Source: Paramesorhizobium deserti (GTDB lineage Bacteria; Pseudomonadota; Alphaproteobacteria; Rhizobiales; Rhizobiaceae). Taken from it: a DNA stretch of 64,000 bases. The stretch spans positions 237,643-301,642 of the forward strand of contig NZ_LNTU01000039.1 of assembly GCF_001558695.1 (NCBI RefSeq). The letters run 5' to 3'. The position numbers and the translations under genes are program-made. The notes beneath the pieces were generated by a model, which was not told the origin of the DNA, did no database searches, and saw nothing but the letters and a program-made list of their open reading frames with translations. This document shows positions 1-9,034 of this stretch, piece after piece; the stretch's first letter is position 1; the number at the start of each line of letters is the position of its first letter.

Positions 1-987
1 TTCATCGCGCTCTTCGCCGTCATCATCTTCTTTTCCTTCGCCGCGCCGAATTTCCTCTCCACCGCCAATCTCGTCATCATGTCGAAGCATGTGGCGCTGA
101 ATGCGTTCCTCGCCATCGGCATGACCTTCGTCATCATCACCGGGGGGATCGACCTTTCCGTCGGCTCGATCGTCGGCCTCTCCGGTATGGTCGCGGGCGG
201 GCTGATCCTCAACGGGCTTGACCTCGGCATCGGCTATACCGTCTACTTCAATGTGATTGAAATCATTGCAATCACATTGCTGCTCGGTGTTGCCATCGGT
301 GCAATCAACGGCCTGCTCATCACCCGGCTCAATGTCGCGCCGTTCATCGCGACGCTCGGTGTTCTCTATGTCGCCCGCGGCCTGGCGCTGCTTTCGTCCG
401 GCGGACGCACCTTCCCCAACCTGGTGGGCAATCCGGAACTCGGCACGACAGGCTTTCCGATCCTCGGCTCAGGCACATTGCTCGGCATGCCGATCTCGAT
501 CTGGCTCCTGATCGTGGTGGGCTTCTGCGCGGCTTATCTCGCCCAACGCACGCCGCTCGGCCGCCAGATATACGCCGTAGGGGGCAATGAGCGGGCGGCG
601 GCTCTCTCGGGCGTCCGCGTCAACCGGGTCAAGATGTTCGTCTATATGTTCTCCGGCTTCTGCGCGGCGATCGTCGGGCTGATCATCTCTTCGGAACTGG
701 TCGCCGCCCATCCGGCGACCGGCGAGACATTCGAATTGAACGCCATCGCCGCTGCCGTACTCGGCGGTACGTCCATGTCCGGCGGACGCGGCAGGATCGG
801 CGGGACGATCGTCGGCGCCTTCGTCATCGGCATTCTCTCCGACGGTCTCGTGATGATGGGCGTCAGTTCCTTCTGGCAGATCGTCATCAAGGGGCTTGTC
901 ATCATCGCCGCCGTCGTGGTCGACCAGTTCCAGCGCCGCATGCAGCAGCGCATCGCTCTGCAACAGCAGGCGGCCATGGGAGGATGA
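1..987 (+). CDS. Sugar ABC transporter permease, RbsC type (5' end outside window)
   Basis: The frame is open from base 1, so the gene starts upstream of the window; the first in-window ATG (79) is internal. The protein is a hydrophobic inner-membrane permease of the ribose/xylose (CUT2) class. It has the family segments ITGGIDLSVGS, a cytoplasmic loop with GRQIYAVGGNERAAALSG (the ATPase-contact region) and the C-terminal LGGTSMSGGRGRIGGT. Its stop overlaps the ATG of the next gene (ATGA), so it is translationally coupled to an ApsD-like dehydrogenase and an ApnL-like lactonase. From that context I infer D-apiose or a related branched sugar as substrate. The permease class is clear; the substrate is inference. 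Confidence 0.9.
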   Translation, partial: FIALFAVIIFFSFAAPNFLSTANLVIMSKHVALNAFLAIGMTFVIITGGIDLSVGSIVGLSGMVAGGLILNGLDLGIGYTVYFNVIEIIAITLLLGVAIGAINGLLITRLNVAPFIATLGVLYVARGLALLSSGGRTFPNLVGNPELGTTGFPILGSGTLLGMPISIWLLIVVGFCAAYLAQRTPLGRQIYAVGGNERAAALSGVRVNRVKMFVYMFSGFCAAIVGLIISSELVAAHPATGETFELNAIAAAVLGGTSMSGGRGRIGGTIVGAFVIGILSDGLVMMGVSSFWQIVIKGLVIIAAVVVDQFQRRMQQRIALQQQAAMGG

Positions 988-2030
988 CGATGGTAGGCAA
1001 GACATTGAAAGGCGGATTGATAGGTTGCGGCTTCTTCGCTCACAATCACCTTCATGCTTGGGCGGCGGTGGAAGGCGTCGAGATCGTCGCGCTCTGCGAC
1101 CGGGACGAAAAGCGCCTTCGCGAGGCGGCCGAGAAGTTCGGCATCACCAGGCTCTATGCCGATGCGGCCGAGATGCTGGCGAAGGAGGAACTCGATTTCG
1201 TCGATATCGCCACCACCGTCGCCACCCATCGCCCGCTGGTCGAACTGGCGGCAAAGGCCAATGTGGCCGTCATCTGCCAGAAGCCCTTCGCGGAGACGCT
1301 CGCGGATGCGCGCGCCATGGTGGATGCGTGCAAGACGGCGGGCGTACCGCTCATGGTGCATGAGAACTTCCGCTGGCAGGCGCCGATCCGGGCCGTGCGG
1401 GAGGTCATCAATGCCGGTACGCTGGGCGATATCTTCTGGGGCCGGGTCTCGTTCCGCTCGGCTTACGACGTCTTCTCCGGCCAGCCCTATCTGGCGACCG
1501 AGGAGCGCTTCATCATCCAGGATCTCGGCATCCATATCCTCGACATCGCCCGTTTCCTGTTCGGCGATGTCGCGCATCTGAGCGCGACGACGAGACGCGT
1601 TAACCCTGCCATTCGCGGCGAGGATGTCGCCACCATTCTGATGAGCCATGAGAGCGGCGCGACCAGCATCTGCGATTGCAGCTATGCGACGCATCTGCCG
1701 GAGGAGCTTTTCCCGCAGACGCTTGTCGAGATCGACGGAGCGAAGGGAACACTGCGTCTCAACGCCAACTACCAGATGACCATTCATGCCGACGGCCGCA
1801 CGGAAACGCGGGATGTCTCACCGAAGCTTTTGAGCTGGGCGAGCCGACCCTGGCACAACATACAGGAAAGCGTGTTCAACATAGAGCAGCACTGGGCCGA
1901 TTGCCTGACCGGCGGGCGCGAGCCGGAAACATCCGGCGCCGATAATTTCAAGACCATGGCGCTGGTTTTCGCGGCCTATGAATCAGCGGTCAACAGCCAG
2001 AAAGCAATCGATGTGAGGCGAATGGCATGA
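984..2030 (+). CDS. apsD: Gfo/Idh/MocA oxidoreductase, probable D-apiose dehydrogenase
   Basis: This is a 348-residue NAD(P)-dependent dehydrogenase. The N-terminal Rossmann motif reads GLIGCGFFAHNHLHAW, followed by ALCDRD after the second strand. The usual EKP motif appears as CQKPFAETL near residue 112, and the C-terminal half has the family alpha/beta fold with NFRWQ and HILDIARFLFG. Characterised ApsD enzymes oxidise D-apiose to apionolactone. The assignment here rests on resemblance to what I recall of rhizobial ApsD and on the adjacent ApnL-like lactonase, which takes that product. The gene overlaps its neighbours by 4 bp at both ends, typical of a coupled operon. Another sugar or inositol dehydrogenase is the main alternative. 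Confidence 0.75.
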   Translation: MTMVGKTLKGGLIGCGFFAHNHLHAWAAVEGVEIVALCDRDEKRLREAAEKFGITRLYADAAEMLAKEELDFVDIATTVATHRPLVELAAKANVAVICQKPFAETLADARAMVDACKTAGVPLMVHENFRWQAPIRAVREVINAGTLGDIFWGRVSFRSAYDVFSGQPYLATEERFIIQDLGIHILDIARFLFGDVAHLSATTRRVNPAIRGEDVATILMSHESGATSICDCSYATHLPEELFPQTLVEIDGAKGTLRLNANYQMTIHADGRTETRDVSPKLLSWASRPWHNIQESVFNIEQHWADCLTGGREPETSGADNFKTMALVFAAYESAVNSQKAIDVRRMA

Positions 2031-3940
2031 CGTCCAATCGCCCGAGCGAAGCATATGCCCTTTACGGCACGGAGGAACCGCCGCAGCGGTTCAGCACGCT
2101 TCGCGCCGGCGACCTCACCGCTGAACTGGTGGACGGCAACCTCCGCTATATCCGCTTTCGCGGCCATGAGGTGCTGCGCGCCATCGCATATGTGGTGCGC
2201 GACGAGAACTGGGGCACCTATACGCCCGAGATCACTGGACTTAACATCGAAGAGGAACCGGGCCGTTTCACAGTGCACTATCAGGCGCGTTGCGGTGTTC
2301 TCACCTATGAGGCGGTTATCTCAGGGCATTCCAACGGACATCTCGTTTTCAACGCCGTTGCCACGCCGGACAAGGATTTCACCACAAACCGTTGCGGCTT
2401 CTGCGTTTTGCATCCAATCGTCGGCGTCGCCGGCAAGCCGGCGATGGTCGAGCACAGTGATGGGTCCCGGCAAGAAACAGTCTTTCCCGATCTGATCGAG
2501 TCCTGGCAGCCCTTCAAGGATATCCGCGCCCTGACGCATGACGTGACGCAAGGCATTACGGCCACCTGCACTTTTGCGGGCGACGTGTTCGAGATGGAGG
2601 ACCAGCGCAACTGGTCGGACGCGTCCTACAAAACCTATGTCCGACCGCTGGCCCTGCCCTGGCCTTACGTCATGCCGGCGGGCCAGCCGAATCGGCAGGC
2701 GGTGGATTTGCGCATCACGGTGGGGAACGGTGTCGAGGCCGCGCCTTCTCGCGACGGGCCGGTTACGATCGAGATCAGCAAGGTGGATGGCGCACGAAAA
2801 CATCCCGAAATCGGGCTATTGGTGGATCCAGATGAATTTGCCGCCACGGCTGCAAAGATTGATATGTTGCAAGCCCTCGCGCCGCAGTTCTTGCTTCTGC
2901 ATTTCGACCCGACGGCAGGACATGGTGAGAAAGAACTACAGGCATTCGCCAAATTGCAACGGGAAAGCCAGGTTCCGGCCACGCTCGAATATGTCGTCGC
3001 CTGCGATGGCGATCTGATCGAAGAATTCTCAAAACTTGCAGCGATGGTGCGCGACACAAATCTAGACCTCGCCGCACTTGCCGTCTGCCCCTCGGTCGAC
3101 CGGCAGTCGACGCCGCCGGGAAGCGAATGGCCGCCCTGCCCTCCGCTTGGCGAGATCTACAATGCCGCGCGCCGTGCTTTCCCGGATATGCCGCTCGGCG
3201 GTGGCATGTTCAGCTATTTCACGGAATTGAACCGCAAGCGCCCGCCCGTGGAGATTCTCGATTTCGTCACCCACGGCACCAACCCGATCGTCCATGCCGC
3301 CGACGATATCAGCGTCATGGAGACGCTGGAGGCGCTGCCGGATATCTTCCGTTCCGCGCGCGCCATCATCGGTGACGGCAAGACCTATCGCCTCGGCCTC
3401 TGCTCCATCCCGATGCGGCAGAACCCCTATGGCACCCACACGATGGGCAATCCGGACGGGCGGCGCATCACCATGGCGCGGAGAGACCCGCGGCAGCGGG
3501 GCCTGTTCGCCGCCGCCTGGATGCTGGGCTACGCCGCGCGCGTTGCCTGTCACGATATCGCCTCCGTCGTTCCCGCCGCGCTGACCGGCCCGCTCGGCAT
3601 TCTCGGGCAATCCGGCCCGCTCCCGATCCACGCGGTCATCCGCGAATTGTGCAGGCTGTCGGGTAAATCCGTTGCATCATGCCGTTCATCCGATGAGACG
3701 CGCGCGCTGGCGCTGGCTGCCGATGAAGGCGATGGCAGTCGCACCCTCTTCCTCGCCAATCTCACGCGGGCTGCGCAGCAGGTGGAAACCCGCGACAGCC
3801 TCGGCTTCACGCCGGTCGCGGCATCGGTGCTCCATGCCGGAAATTTCGGCGCGACATTCGACAATACGGAGGAGGATTGCACCGAAGGTCGCCTTTTGCT
3901 GCCGCCCTATGCGGTCGCGCGCATGCGGCTTCGCCGGTGA
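2027..3940 (+). CDS. apnL: Probable D-apionate lactonase (ApnL-like), 637 aa
   Basis: This is a large soluble protein with no signal peptide or membrane segment. The N-terminal part has the phrases TLRAGDLTAELVDGNLRYIR and VRDENWGTY, which I associate with the D-apionate lactonase family. A central TIM-barrel-like part (from about residue 260, LLVDPDEF to GGGMFSYFTELNRKRP) follows, then a small C-terminal beta domain. Lactonases of this family hydrolyse apionolactone to apionate, the step after ApsD. The ATG overlaps the dehydrogenase stop. Family recognition is from memory of typical sequences; if wrong, it remains a sugar-operon protein of unknown function. No later pathway enzymes lie downstream, so they must be elsewhere. 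Confidence 0.6.
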   Translation: MTSNRPSEAYALYGTEEPPQRFSTLRAGDLTAELVDGNLRYIRFRGHEVLRAIAYVVRDENWGTYTPEITGLNIEEEPGRFTVHYQARCGVLTYEAVISGHSNGHLVFNAVATPDKDFTTNRCGFCVLHPIVGVAGKPAMVEHSDGSRQETVFPDLIESWQPFKDIRALTHDVTQGITATCTFAGDVFEMEDQRNWSDASYKTYVRPLALPWPYVMPAGQPNRQAVDLRITVGNGVEAAPSRDGPVTIEISKVDGARKHPEIGLLVDPDEFAATAAKIDMLQALAPQFLLLHFDPTAGHGEKELQAFAKLQRESQVPATLEYVVACDGDLIEEFSKLAAMVRDTNLDLAALAVCPSVDRQSTPPGSEWPPCPPLGEIYNAARRAFPDMPLGGGMFSYFTELNRKRPPVEILDFVTHGTNPIVHAADDISVMETLEALPDIFRSARAIIGDGKTYRLGLCSIPMRQNPYGTHTMGNPDGRRITMARRDPRQRGLFAAAWMLGYAARVACHDIASVVPAALTGPLGILGQSGPLPIHAVIRELCRLSGKSVASCRSSDETRALALAADEGDGSRTLFLANLTRAAQQVETRDSLGFTPVAASVLHAGNFGATFDNTEEDCTEGRLLLPPYAVARMRLRR

Positions 3941-3989
3941 AAGAGGTGCGGATTGGGCTATAAGCCGCGCCGGCCAGTGGTTATATGAT

Positions 3990-4000
3990 TGGTTGAACCA
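3990..4000. promoter_or_regulatory. Candidate GntR/FadR-family operator
   Basis: The sequence TGGTTGAACCA is a perfect palindrome of the form TGGT-N3-ACCA, the consensus half-site pair known for FadR-subfamily GntR regulators. It lies 48 bp before the regulator's ATG (4048), between it and the apnL stop, so autoregulation is the simplest reading. Confidence 0.55.
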
Positions 4001-4047
4001 TATGGATTGATTCCCAACGGATTCTCTTTTTGGAGGCCGTCGATCGA

Positions 4048-4770
4048 ATGACACAGCATGACGAACGCATAGTCCGGCGCAAGCTCTCCGACGAGGTCTT
4101 CGATCGCCTGCGCGACCTGATCGCCAGCGGCGAGTTCGGCCCGGGCAATTTGATGCCCTCCGAGCGGGACCTGATGGAGCGGTTCGGCGTCGGGCGCCCC
4201 GCCATCCGCGAGGCAATGCAAGCGCTCCACAATATGGGGCTGATCGTGGTGTCGCATGGCGAGCGGGCCCGCGTCAGCGAACTCAACGCCCGTACCATGT
4301 TCAAGCAGATCGACGTGGTGGCGCGGACGCTGATGTCGACCACGCCGGAAACGCTCGATCATCTGAAGGATACGCGCCGTTTCTATGAGCGCGGGCTGGT
4401 CCGGCTTGCCGCGGAACGGGCGAGCGACGCCGATATCGACGAACTGGAGGAAATCCTCAAGCGTCAGGAAAGCCATTTCGGCGATCCGCGCCTCTTCATC
4501 GCCGACGACATCGCCTTTCATCGCAAGATCGCCGCCATGTCCGGCAATCCGATGCTGGAGGCCCTGAGCGAATCCATGCTCAACTGGCTCTTCGAATATC
4601 ATACCGAGATGCTGATCTGGACGGGCAAGGAAGGGATAACATTGCGTGAGCACCGCGCCATTCTCGGCTGCATTCGCCAGCGCGATGCGGACGCCGCGGA
4701 GAAAGCCATGATCGTCCATATAGACCGCTCGGGAACGCTTTACTCCTATCCTCCGCAGGGCAAACGGTGA
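4048..4770 (+). CDS. GntR-family transcriptional regulator, FadR subfamily (FCD domain)
   Basis: This 240-residue regulator has an N-terminal winged helix (about residues 10-75; SDEVFDRLRDLI, LMPSERDLMERFGVGRPAIREAM) and a C-terminal all-helical FCD ligand domain. The FCD metal-ligand pattern is visible as D and H in DDIAFHRKIA and H in EHRAILGCI. A TTG start at 4030 is possible, but ATG 4048 has TGGAGG at 4031-4036 in front and is preferred. It follows the apiose-like operon in the same direction with a candidate operator just upstream, so I infer that it represses that operon and itself in response to a sugar acid. Confidence 0.85.
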   Translation: MTQHDERIVRRKLSDEVFDRLRDLIASGEFGPGNLMPSERDLMERFGVGRPAIREAMQALHNMGLIVVSHGERARVSELNARTMFKQIDVVARTLMSTTPETLDHLKDTRRFYERGLVRLAAERASDADIDELEEILKRQESHFGDPRLFIADDIAFHRKIAAMSGNPMLEALSESMLNWLFEYHTEMLIWTGKEGITLREHRAILGCIRQRDADAAEKAMIVHIDRSGTLYSYPPQGKR

Positions 4771-4808
4771 CAGGCGATGGGAGTGGAAAACGGCCCCAGG
4801 CTTCATCT

Positions 4809-4872
4809 GCGTGTTACACGCGGCTTCTACAGTTTGAAAACGCTCTAAAATGCGGGAGCAGTTTTCAAACTG
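4809..4872. promoter_or_regulatory. Two adjacent inverted repeats in the phoX leader
   Basis: GCGTGT-T-ACACGC (4809-4821) is a perfect 6-bp palindrome around one base. Nine bases later CAGTTTGAAAAC (4830-4841) pairs perfectly with GTTTTCAAACTG (4861-4872) across a 19-base loop. The second stem ends at the likely ribosome-binding site (GAGGAA, 4872-4877) of phoX, so it could mask translation initiation or be a regulator site. No canonical Pho box (repeated CTGTCAT) was seen. Confidence 0.5.
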
Positions 4873-4883
4873 AGGAAAGCCAG

Positions 4884-6875
4884 ATGAACGAACACCTTTC
4901 ACAGCAAGCCCTTTTCAGGACAAGCCAGTTGGAAGAAGCCGACGGCGCGCCGCGCAACCCGACCGACAATCCGACCATGGGAGAGATCATCAGCGCCCGC
5001 TTTTCGCGCCGCGGCTTTCTTCAGGGCTCGCTTGCGGTTTCCGCCATCGCAGCGACGGTGAGCCCGCTGGCGCTCCTCACCGCCGAAAACGCCAAGGCCG
5101 ATAGCGGCTCCGCCTTTTCGTTCAAGGAAGTGGAAGCCGGCGTCGACGCCAAGCACCATGTCGCGGAAGGCTATGACGCCGATGTGCTCTTGCGCTGGGG
5201 CGATCCGCTCTTCGCCGATGCGCCTCAGTTCGATCCGTTGAAGCAGACGGCCGAGGCGCAAGCCAGGCAGTTCGGCTATAACAACGACTATGTCGGCTAT
5301 ATCCCGCTCGACGGCTCGGCTACCCACGGCCTGCTCGTAGTCAACCACGAGTACACCAATCCTCATCTGATGTTCCCCGGCCTCGTCACTATTGCCGACG
5401 GCAAGGTCGTGCAGAAGCCGCTCAGCAAGGAGCAGGTCGATGTCGAGATGGCTGCCCATGGCGGCACGATCGTCGAGATCGAGAAGGTCGACGGCAAGTG
5501 GAAACCTGTCCTCGACAGCCGCTATAACCGCCGCATCACCTCCAATACCGAGATGCAGCTTTCCGGTCCTGCCGCCGGAAGCGACCGGCTCAAGACCACA
5601 GCCGATCCGGCGGGCACCAAGGTTTTCGGCACCGTCAACAATTGCGCCGGCGGCGTGACGCCGTGGCACACCTATATCATGGCGGAAGAGAACATTCACG
5701 GCTATTTCAGCGGCGAGTTGCCGGAAGGCCATCCCGAAGCTGCCAATTACAAGCGCATGGGCATTCCCGAAGGCTCTTACGAATGGGCGAATTTCTACGA
5801 CCGCTTCGACGTCTCCAAGGAGCCGAACGAACCCAACCGCTTCGGCTGGGTGGTCGAGGTCGATGCGCTCGATCCCAATTCCGTGCCGAAGAAGCGCACG
5901 GCGCTTGGCCGCGTCAAGCATGAAGGCGCGGAGTCGATCGTCAACAAGGATGGCCGTGTCGTCTTCTATATGGGCGACGACGAGCGCTTCGACTATGTCT
6001 ATAAGTTCGTCACGGCGGGCAAGTTCAACCCGGACGATCGCGCCGCCAATATGAACCTGCTCGACGAGGGTACGCTCTATGTCGCCAAGTTCTCCGAGGA
6101 CGGCACGGTCGAATGGCTGCCGCTCGTCTTCGGCGAGGGCCCGCTGACCGCCGAGAACGGCTTCCAGAGCCAGGCCGACGTGCTGATCGAGACCCGCCGC
6201 TCCGCCGATTTGCTCGGCGCGACCAAGATGGATCGTCCCGAGGATGTGGAGCCGAATGGCGTCACCGGCAAGGTCTATGTCATGCTGACCAACAACACCA
6301 AGCGCACCGACGAACAGGTGGATGCCGCCAACCCGCGCGCCAAGAACGCTTTCGGCCACATCATCGAGATCACGGAAGCAGACGGCGACTTCGCCGCCAC
6401 TAAGGGCACCTGGGAAGTGCTCTTGAAATGCGGCGATCCCTCGATCGCCGATGTCGGCGCCACCTTCTCGACCGAGACGACCAAGAACGGCTGGTTCGGC
6501 ATGCCGGACAATTGCGCGGTGGACTCGGCCGGACGCCTCTGGGTGTCTACCGACGGCAACAGCAACAAGGCGACCGGGCGCACCGACGGGCTCTGGGCCG
6601 TCGACACGCAGGGCGAAGCCCGCGCCACCTCGAAGCTCTTCTTCCGCGTGCCGGTGGGTGCCGAGATGTGCGGCCCGCTCTTTGCGCGGGATGACGAGAC
6701 GGCCTTTGTCGCCGTGCAGCATCCCGCCGATGGCGGCGAGGACTGGGAAGGCCATGGCCGCCCGTCCTATTACGAGGACCTCTCGACCCGCTGGCCCGAT
6801 TTCCGCGACGACATGCCGACGCGCCCGTCGGTCGTCGCCATCACCAAGCAGGGCGGCGGCAAGATCGCGATGTAA
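4884..6875 (+). CDS. phoX: PhoX-type alkaline phosphatase (DUF839), Tat-exported
   Basis: This 663-residue protein belongs to the PhoX family of calcium/iron-dependent periplasmic phosphatases that release phosphate from organic esters. A twin-arginine signal is visible near residues 36-70: FSRRGFLQGS followed by a hydrophobic stretch and an Ala-rich region. Family segments include NHEYTNPH, the NNCAGGVTPWHTYI region, YMGDDERFDYVYKF and PDNCAVDSAGRLWVSTDGN. A longer frame starts at 4767, but ATG 4884 is preceded by GAGGAA and places the Tat signal sensibly. Regulation by phosphate starvation is usual for the family, but no Pho box was recognised here. Confidence 0.88.
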   Translation: MNEHLSQQALFRTSQLEEADGAPRNPTDNPTMGEIISARFSRRGFLQGSLAVSAIAATVSPLALLTAENAKADSGSAFSFKEVEAGVDAKHHVAEGYDADVLLRWGDPLFADAPQFDPLKQTAEAQARQFGYNNDYVGYIPLDGSATHGLLVVNHEYTNPHLMFPGLVTIADGKVVQKPLSKEQVDVEMAAHGGTIVEIEKVDGKWKPVLDSRYNRRITSNTEMQLSGPAAGSDRLKTTADPAGTKVFGTVNNCAGGVTPWHTYIMAEENIHGYFSGELPEGHPEAANYKRMGIPEGSYEWANFYDRFDVSKEPNEPNRFGWVVEVDALDPNSVPKKRTALGRVKHEGAESIVNKDGRVVFYMGDDERFDYVYKFVTAGKFNPDDRAANMNLLDEGTLYVAKFSEDGTVEWLPLVFGEGPLTAENGFQSQADVLIETRRSADLLGATKMDRPEDVEPNGVTGKVYVMLTNNTKRTDEQVDAANPRAKNAFGHIIEITEADGDFAATKGTWEVLLKCGDPSIADVGATFSTETTKNGWFGMPDNCAVDSAGRLWVSTDGNSNKATGRTDGLWAVDTQGEARATSKLFFRVPVGAEMCGPLFARDDETAFVAVQHPADGGEDWEGHGRPSYYEDLSTRWPDFRDDMPTRPSVVAITKQGGGKIAM

Positions 6876-6890
6876 ACTGCTTCAATGCTT

Positions 6891-6920
6891 CTACGCTCCC
6901 GCCCCATGGCGGGAGCGTAG
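6891..6920 (+). terminator. Terminator-like hairpin after phoX
   Basis: A 13-bp perfect stem (CTACGCTCCCGCC paired with GGCGGGAGCGTAG, loop CCAT) lies 15 bp after the phoX stop. It has no clear T-run (TCCTATAT follows). It sits between phoX and a convergently transcribed LysR gene, so it may serve as a bidirectional terminator. Confidence 0.7.
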
Positions 6921-6962
6921 TCCTATATGACGATACGGCTCCCACATTCGCGTTCGCGTAGC

Positions 6963-7895
6963 CTACTGCACTTCGCTATTGATTTGATCCCGGGCGGGCA
7001 GGAGCGCAATTTGCGACCAGACCCATTGCTCCAACGCTTCGGAAGTACCGACAAGCCGTACTGCGGTCACCTCGAGCCCGCAGCCCGGCAATCGATCGGA
7101 CAAATCTACCAGCGTTCCATCCGCAATCCGTCTCCGCACCAATGAGAGCGGTAACCAAGCAACGACGATCCCTGTCATCGCCATTTCCAGAGCAGCCAGG
7201 GTCAGTGCGGTTTCAGCCTTTGGCTGGAGTTGGAACTCTTGTCTGAGGTGGGACAAAACCAATCTTTCCATGACCCAACCGAGAAATACTTCCGTTGGAT
7301 AAGCGACATACGGCAACTCGTTCAGCATGAGATGACGGTTCAGCCAGTCAACCTGACGTGCGGCAATGGTCGGAATTAGTCGATCAGTGCCGATTGTCAC
7401 GGTTTCGACGAAATCCGGACGGACAGGATGATCGGTACCCGGCAGGCGATAGAGGATGGCAATGGCTACCTGTCGTGAGAGAAGAAGCGCCAAGCATTCA
7501 TCGAGATTTGCAGAGCGGATTTTCACAAACGTATCCGGTTGATACGCCTGAGCTTTCTCTATGAGCGAGGGGGTCAGGGTGGCTGTGAGCGCATGCTGAC
7601 TGGCCAAGACGATGCGATTTGCGGAGGTTTGCGCGCCCCTTTTCAGATCGACAATCAGTTGCCGCAACAGGCTGATCAATTGCGCAATCTGTTCACGCTG
7701 ATTCTCGGTGGTGGGGCGCAGGTGCACCGGCTTGCACCGACGGTCAAAGAGTTCAACGCCGACATAGTCTTCGATCTGCTGAATGCGTCGCGAGAATGCA
7801 GATTGTGTAAGACGACGCCGCTCTGCGGCCTCGCTGAACGAGCCGGTCTCCGCCACAGCGAGGATGTCTTCGAGCCACTCTAGTCGCATGCTCAT
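6963..7895 (-). CDS. LysR-family transcriptional regulator
   Basis: This 310-residue protein has the N-terminal LysR helix-turn-helix (MRLEWLEDILAVAETGSFSEAAERRRLTQSAFSRRIQQIEDYVG, described here only by its ends: FSEAAERRRLTQSAFS at about residues 20-35) and a C-terminal effector domain that begins near residue 90. It is divergent from the D-cysteine desulfhydrase-like gene at 7996 and separated by a 100-bp intergenic region with repeat motifs. It is therefore the probable activator of the long catabolic operon that follows. ATG 7895 or the in-frame ATG 7889 could be the start. The inducer is unknown; the pathway substrate or an early intermediate is expected. Confidence 0.88.
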   Translation of the reverse strand: MSMRLEWLEDILAVAETGSFSEAAERRRLTQSAFSRRIQQIEDYVGVELFDRRCKPVHLRPTTENQREQIAQLISLLRQLIVDLKRGAQTSANRIVLASQHALTATLTPSLIEKAQAYQPDTFVKIRSANLDECLALLLSRQVAIAILYRLPGTDHPVRPDFVETVTIGTDRLIPTIAARQVDWLNRHLMLNELPYVAYPTEVFLGWVMERLVLSHLRQEFQLQPKAETALTLAALEMAMTGIVVAWLPLSLVRRRIADGTLVDLSDRLPGCGLEVTAVRLVGTSEALEQWVWSQIALLPARDQINSEVQ

Positions 7896-7900
7896 CTATG

Positions 7901-7941
7901 TTGCATATTTTGCATAATATCTCAATTATTTCGAATTTGAG
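7901..7941. promoter_or_regulatory. Candidate LysR operator region
   Basis: A direct repeat of TTGCATA (7901-7907 and 7910-7916, 9-bp period) is followed by an inverted repeat CTCAA-N11-TTGAG (7921-7941). The 11-base spacer matches LysR-type binding sites. Both lie in the divergent promoter region between the LysR gene and the operon. Confidence 0.45.
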
Positions 7942-7995
7942 TCGGAGCAAATGATATGGGAAAGTCTAAAAACGCAACTTTTGAGGCACTTTCTT

Positions 7996-9018
7996 ATGCA
8001 CCTAGCTCGGTTTCCCCGCATTTTTCTGGCCCATCTGCCGACGCCGCTGGAACGATTGGAGCGTCTGTCGCGCGAACTGGGCGGCCCGGATATCTGGATC
8101 AAACGTGACGATTGCACCGGGCTCTCCACGGGAGGGAACAAGACGCGCAAACTGGAGTTCCTGATGGCCGAGGCCGTGGCTCAGGGGGCAGACACGATCA
8201 TCACGCAGGGAGCAACGCAGTCGAACCACACGCGCCAGACGGCGGCCTTCGCGGCAAAGCTGGGAATCGCCTGCTACATCCTGCTGGAGGATCGCACCGG
8301 ATCCAATGATCCAAACTACAACAGCAACGGCAACGTATTATTGGATCACCTGCACGGGGCAACGACTGAGAAACGACCTGGCGGCAGCGATATGCAGGCC
8401 GAGATGGAAATGGTCGCAGACAGGCTCCGAGCCACAGGCCGCAATGTCTATATCATTCCGGGTGGGGGATCGAATCCCACCGGTGCTCTTGGCTACGCGA
8501 ACTGTGCTTACGAATTGGTTGGGCAGGCGAACGACCGGGGTCTGATTATCGATCACCTTGTTACGGCAACCGGCAGTGCGGGAACTCAGGCCGGGTTGAT
8601 TACAGGCCTTAAGGCGATCAATGCGCAGATTCCACTGTCAGGTATGGGCGTTCGTGCACCGAAGGACAAGCAGGAGGAGAGCGTCTTCAACCTCGCCGAA
8701 CGCACCGCGGAGAAGCTCGGTTGCCCGGGGGTTGTCAAGCGGGATGATGTTGTTGCTGACTGCAGTTACGTTGGGGCTGGATATGGCGTGCCGGGCCCGG
8801 ACACACTTGAGGCCATCGCGATATTTGCGAAGCTCGAGGGTATTCTGCTTGACCCGGTGTATTCTGGCAAGGCGGCGGCGGGCCTGATCGATTATTGCCG
8901 CAAGGGACGATTCAAGGCGGGAGAACAGGTAGTCTTTCTCCATACCGGCGGCTCGGCGGCTCTCTTCGGCTACGATGCCGTCATTTCCAAAGCACTTGCC
9001 ACGGCAACGGTCGGCTGA
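7996..9018 (+). CDS. D-cysteine desulfhydrase / ACC deaminase-family PLP enzyme
   Basis: This 340-residue fold-type II PLP enzyme begins [19 protein letters not shown], as in D-cysteine desulfhydrases. The cofactor lysine is in [12 protein letters not shown] (Lys49), and a phosphate-binding stretch [12 protein letters not shown] follows. Known members turn D-cysteine into pyruvate, sulfide and ammonia or deaminate ACC and related D-amino acids. A frame start at 7951 exists, but ATG 7996 has GAGG at 7983-7986 and matches the family N-terminus. It heads the operon controlled by the divergent LysR protein. Next to a racemase-like gene, an acylase and a peptidase, the likely job is removal of nitrogen (and perhaps sulfur) from a D-amino acid; the exact substrate is not known. 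Confidence 0.8.
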   Translation: MHLARFPRIFLAHLPTPLERLERLSRELGGPDIWIKRDDCTGLSTGGNKTRKLEFLMAEAVAQGADTIITQGATQSNHTRQTAAFAAKLGIACYILLEDRTGSNDPNYNSNGNVLLDHLHGATTEKRPGGSDMQAEMEMVADRLRATGRNVYIIPGGGSNPTGALGYANCAYELVGQANDRGLIIDHLVTATGSAGTQAGLITGLKAINAQIPLSGMGVRAPKDKQEESVFNLAERTAEKLGCPGVVKRDDVVADCSYVGAGYGVPGPDTLEAIAIFAKLEGILLDPVYSGKAAAGLIDYCRKGRFKAGEQVVFLHTGGSAALFGYDAVISKALATATVG

Positions 9019-9034
9019 GAGAGATGTGTGAACG

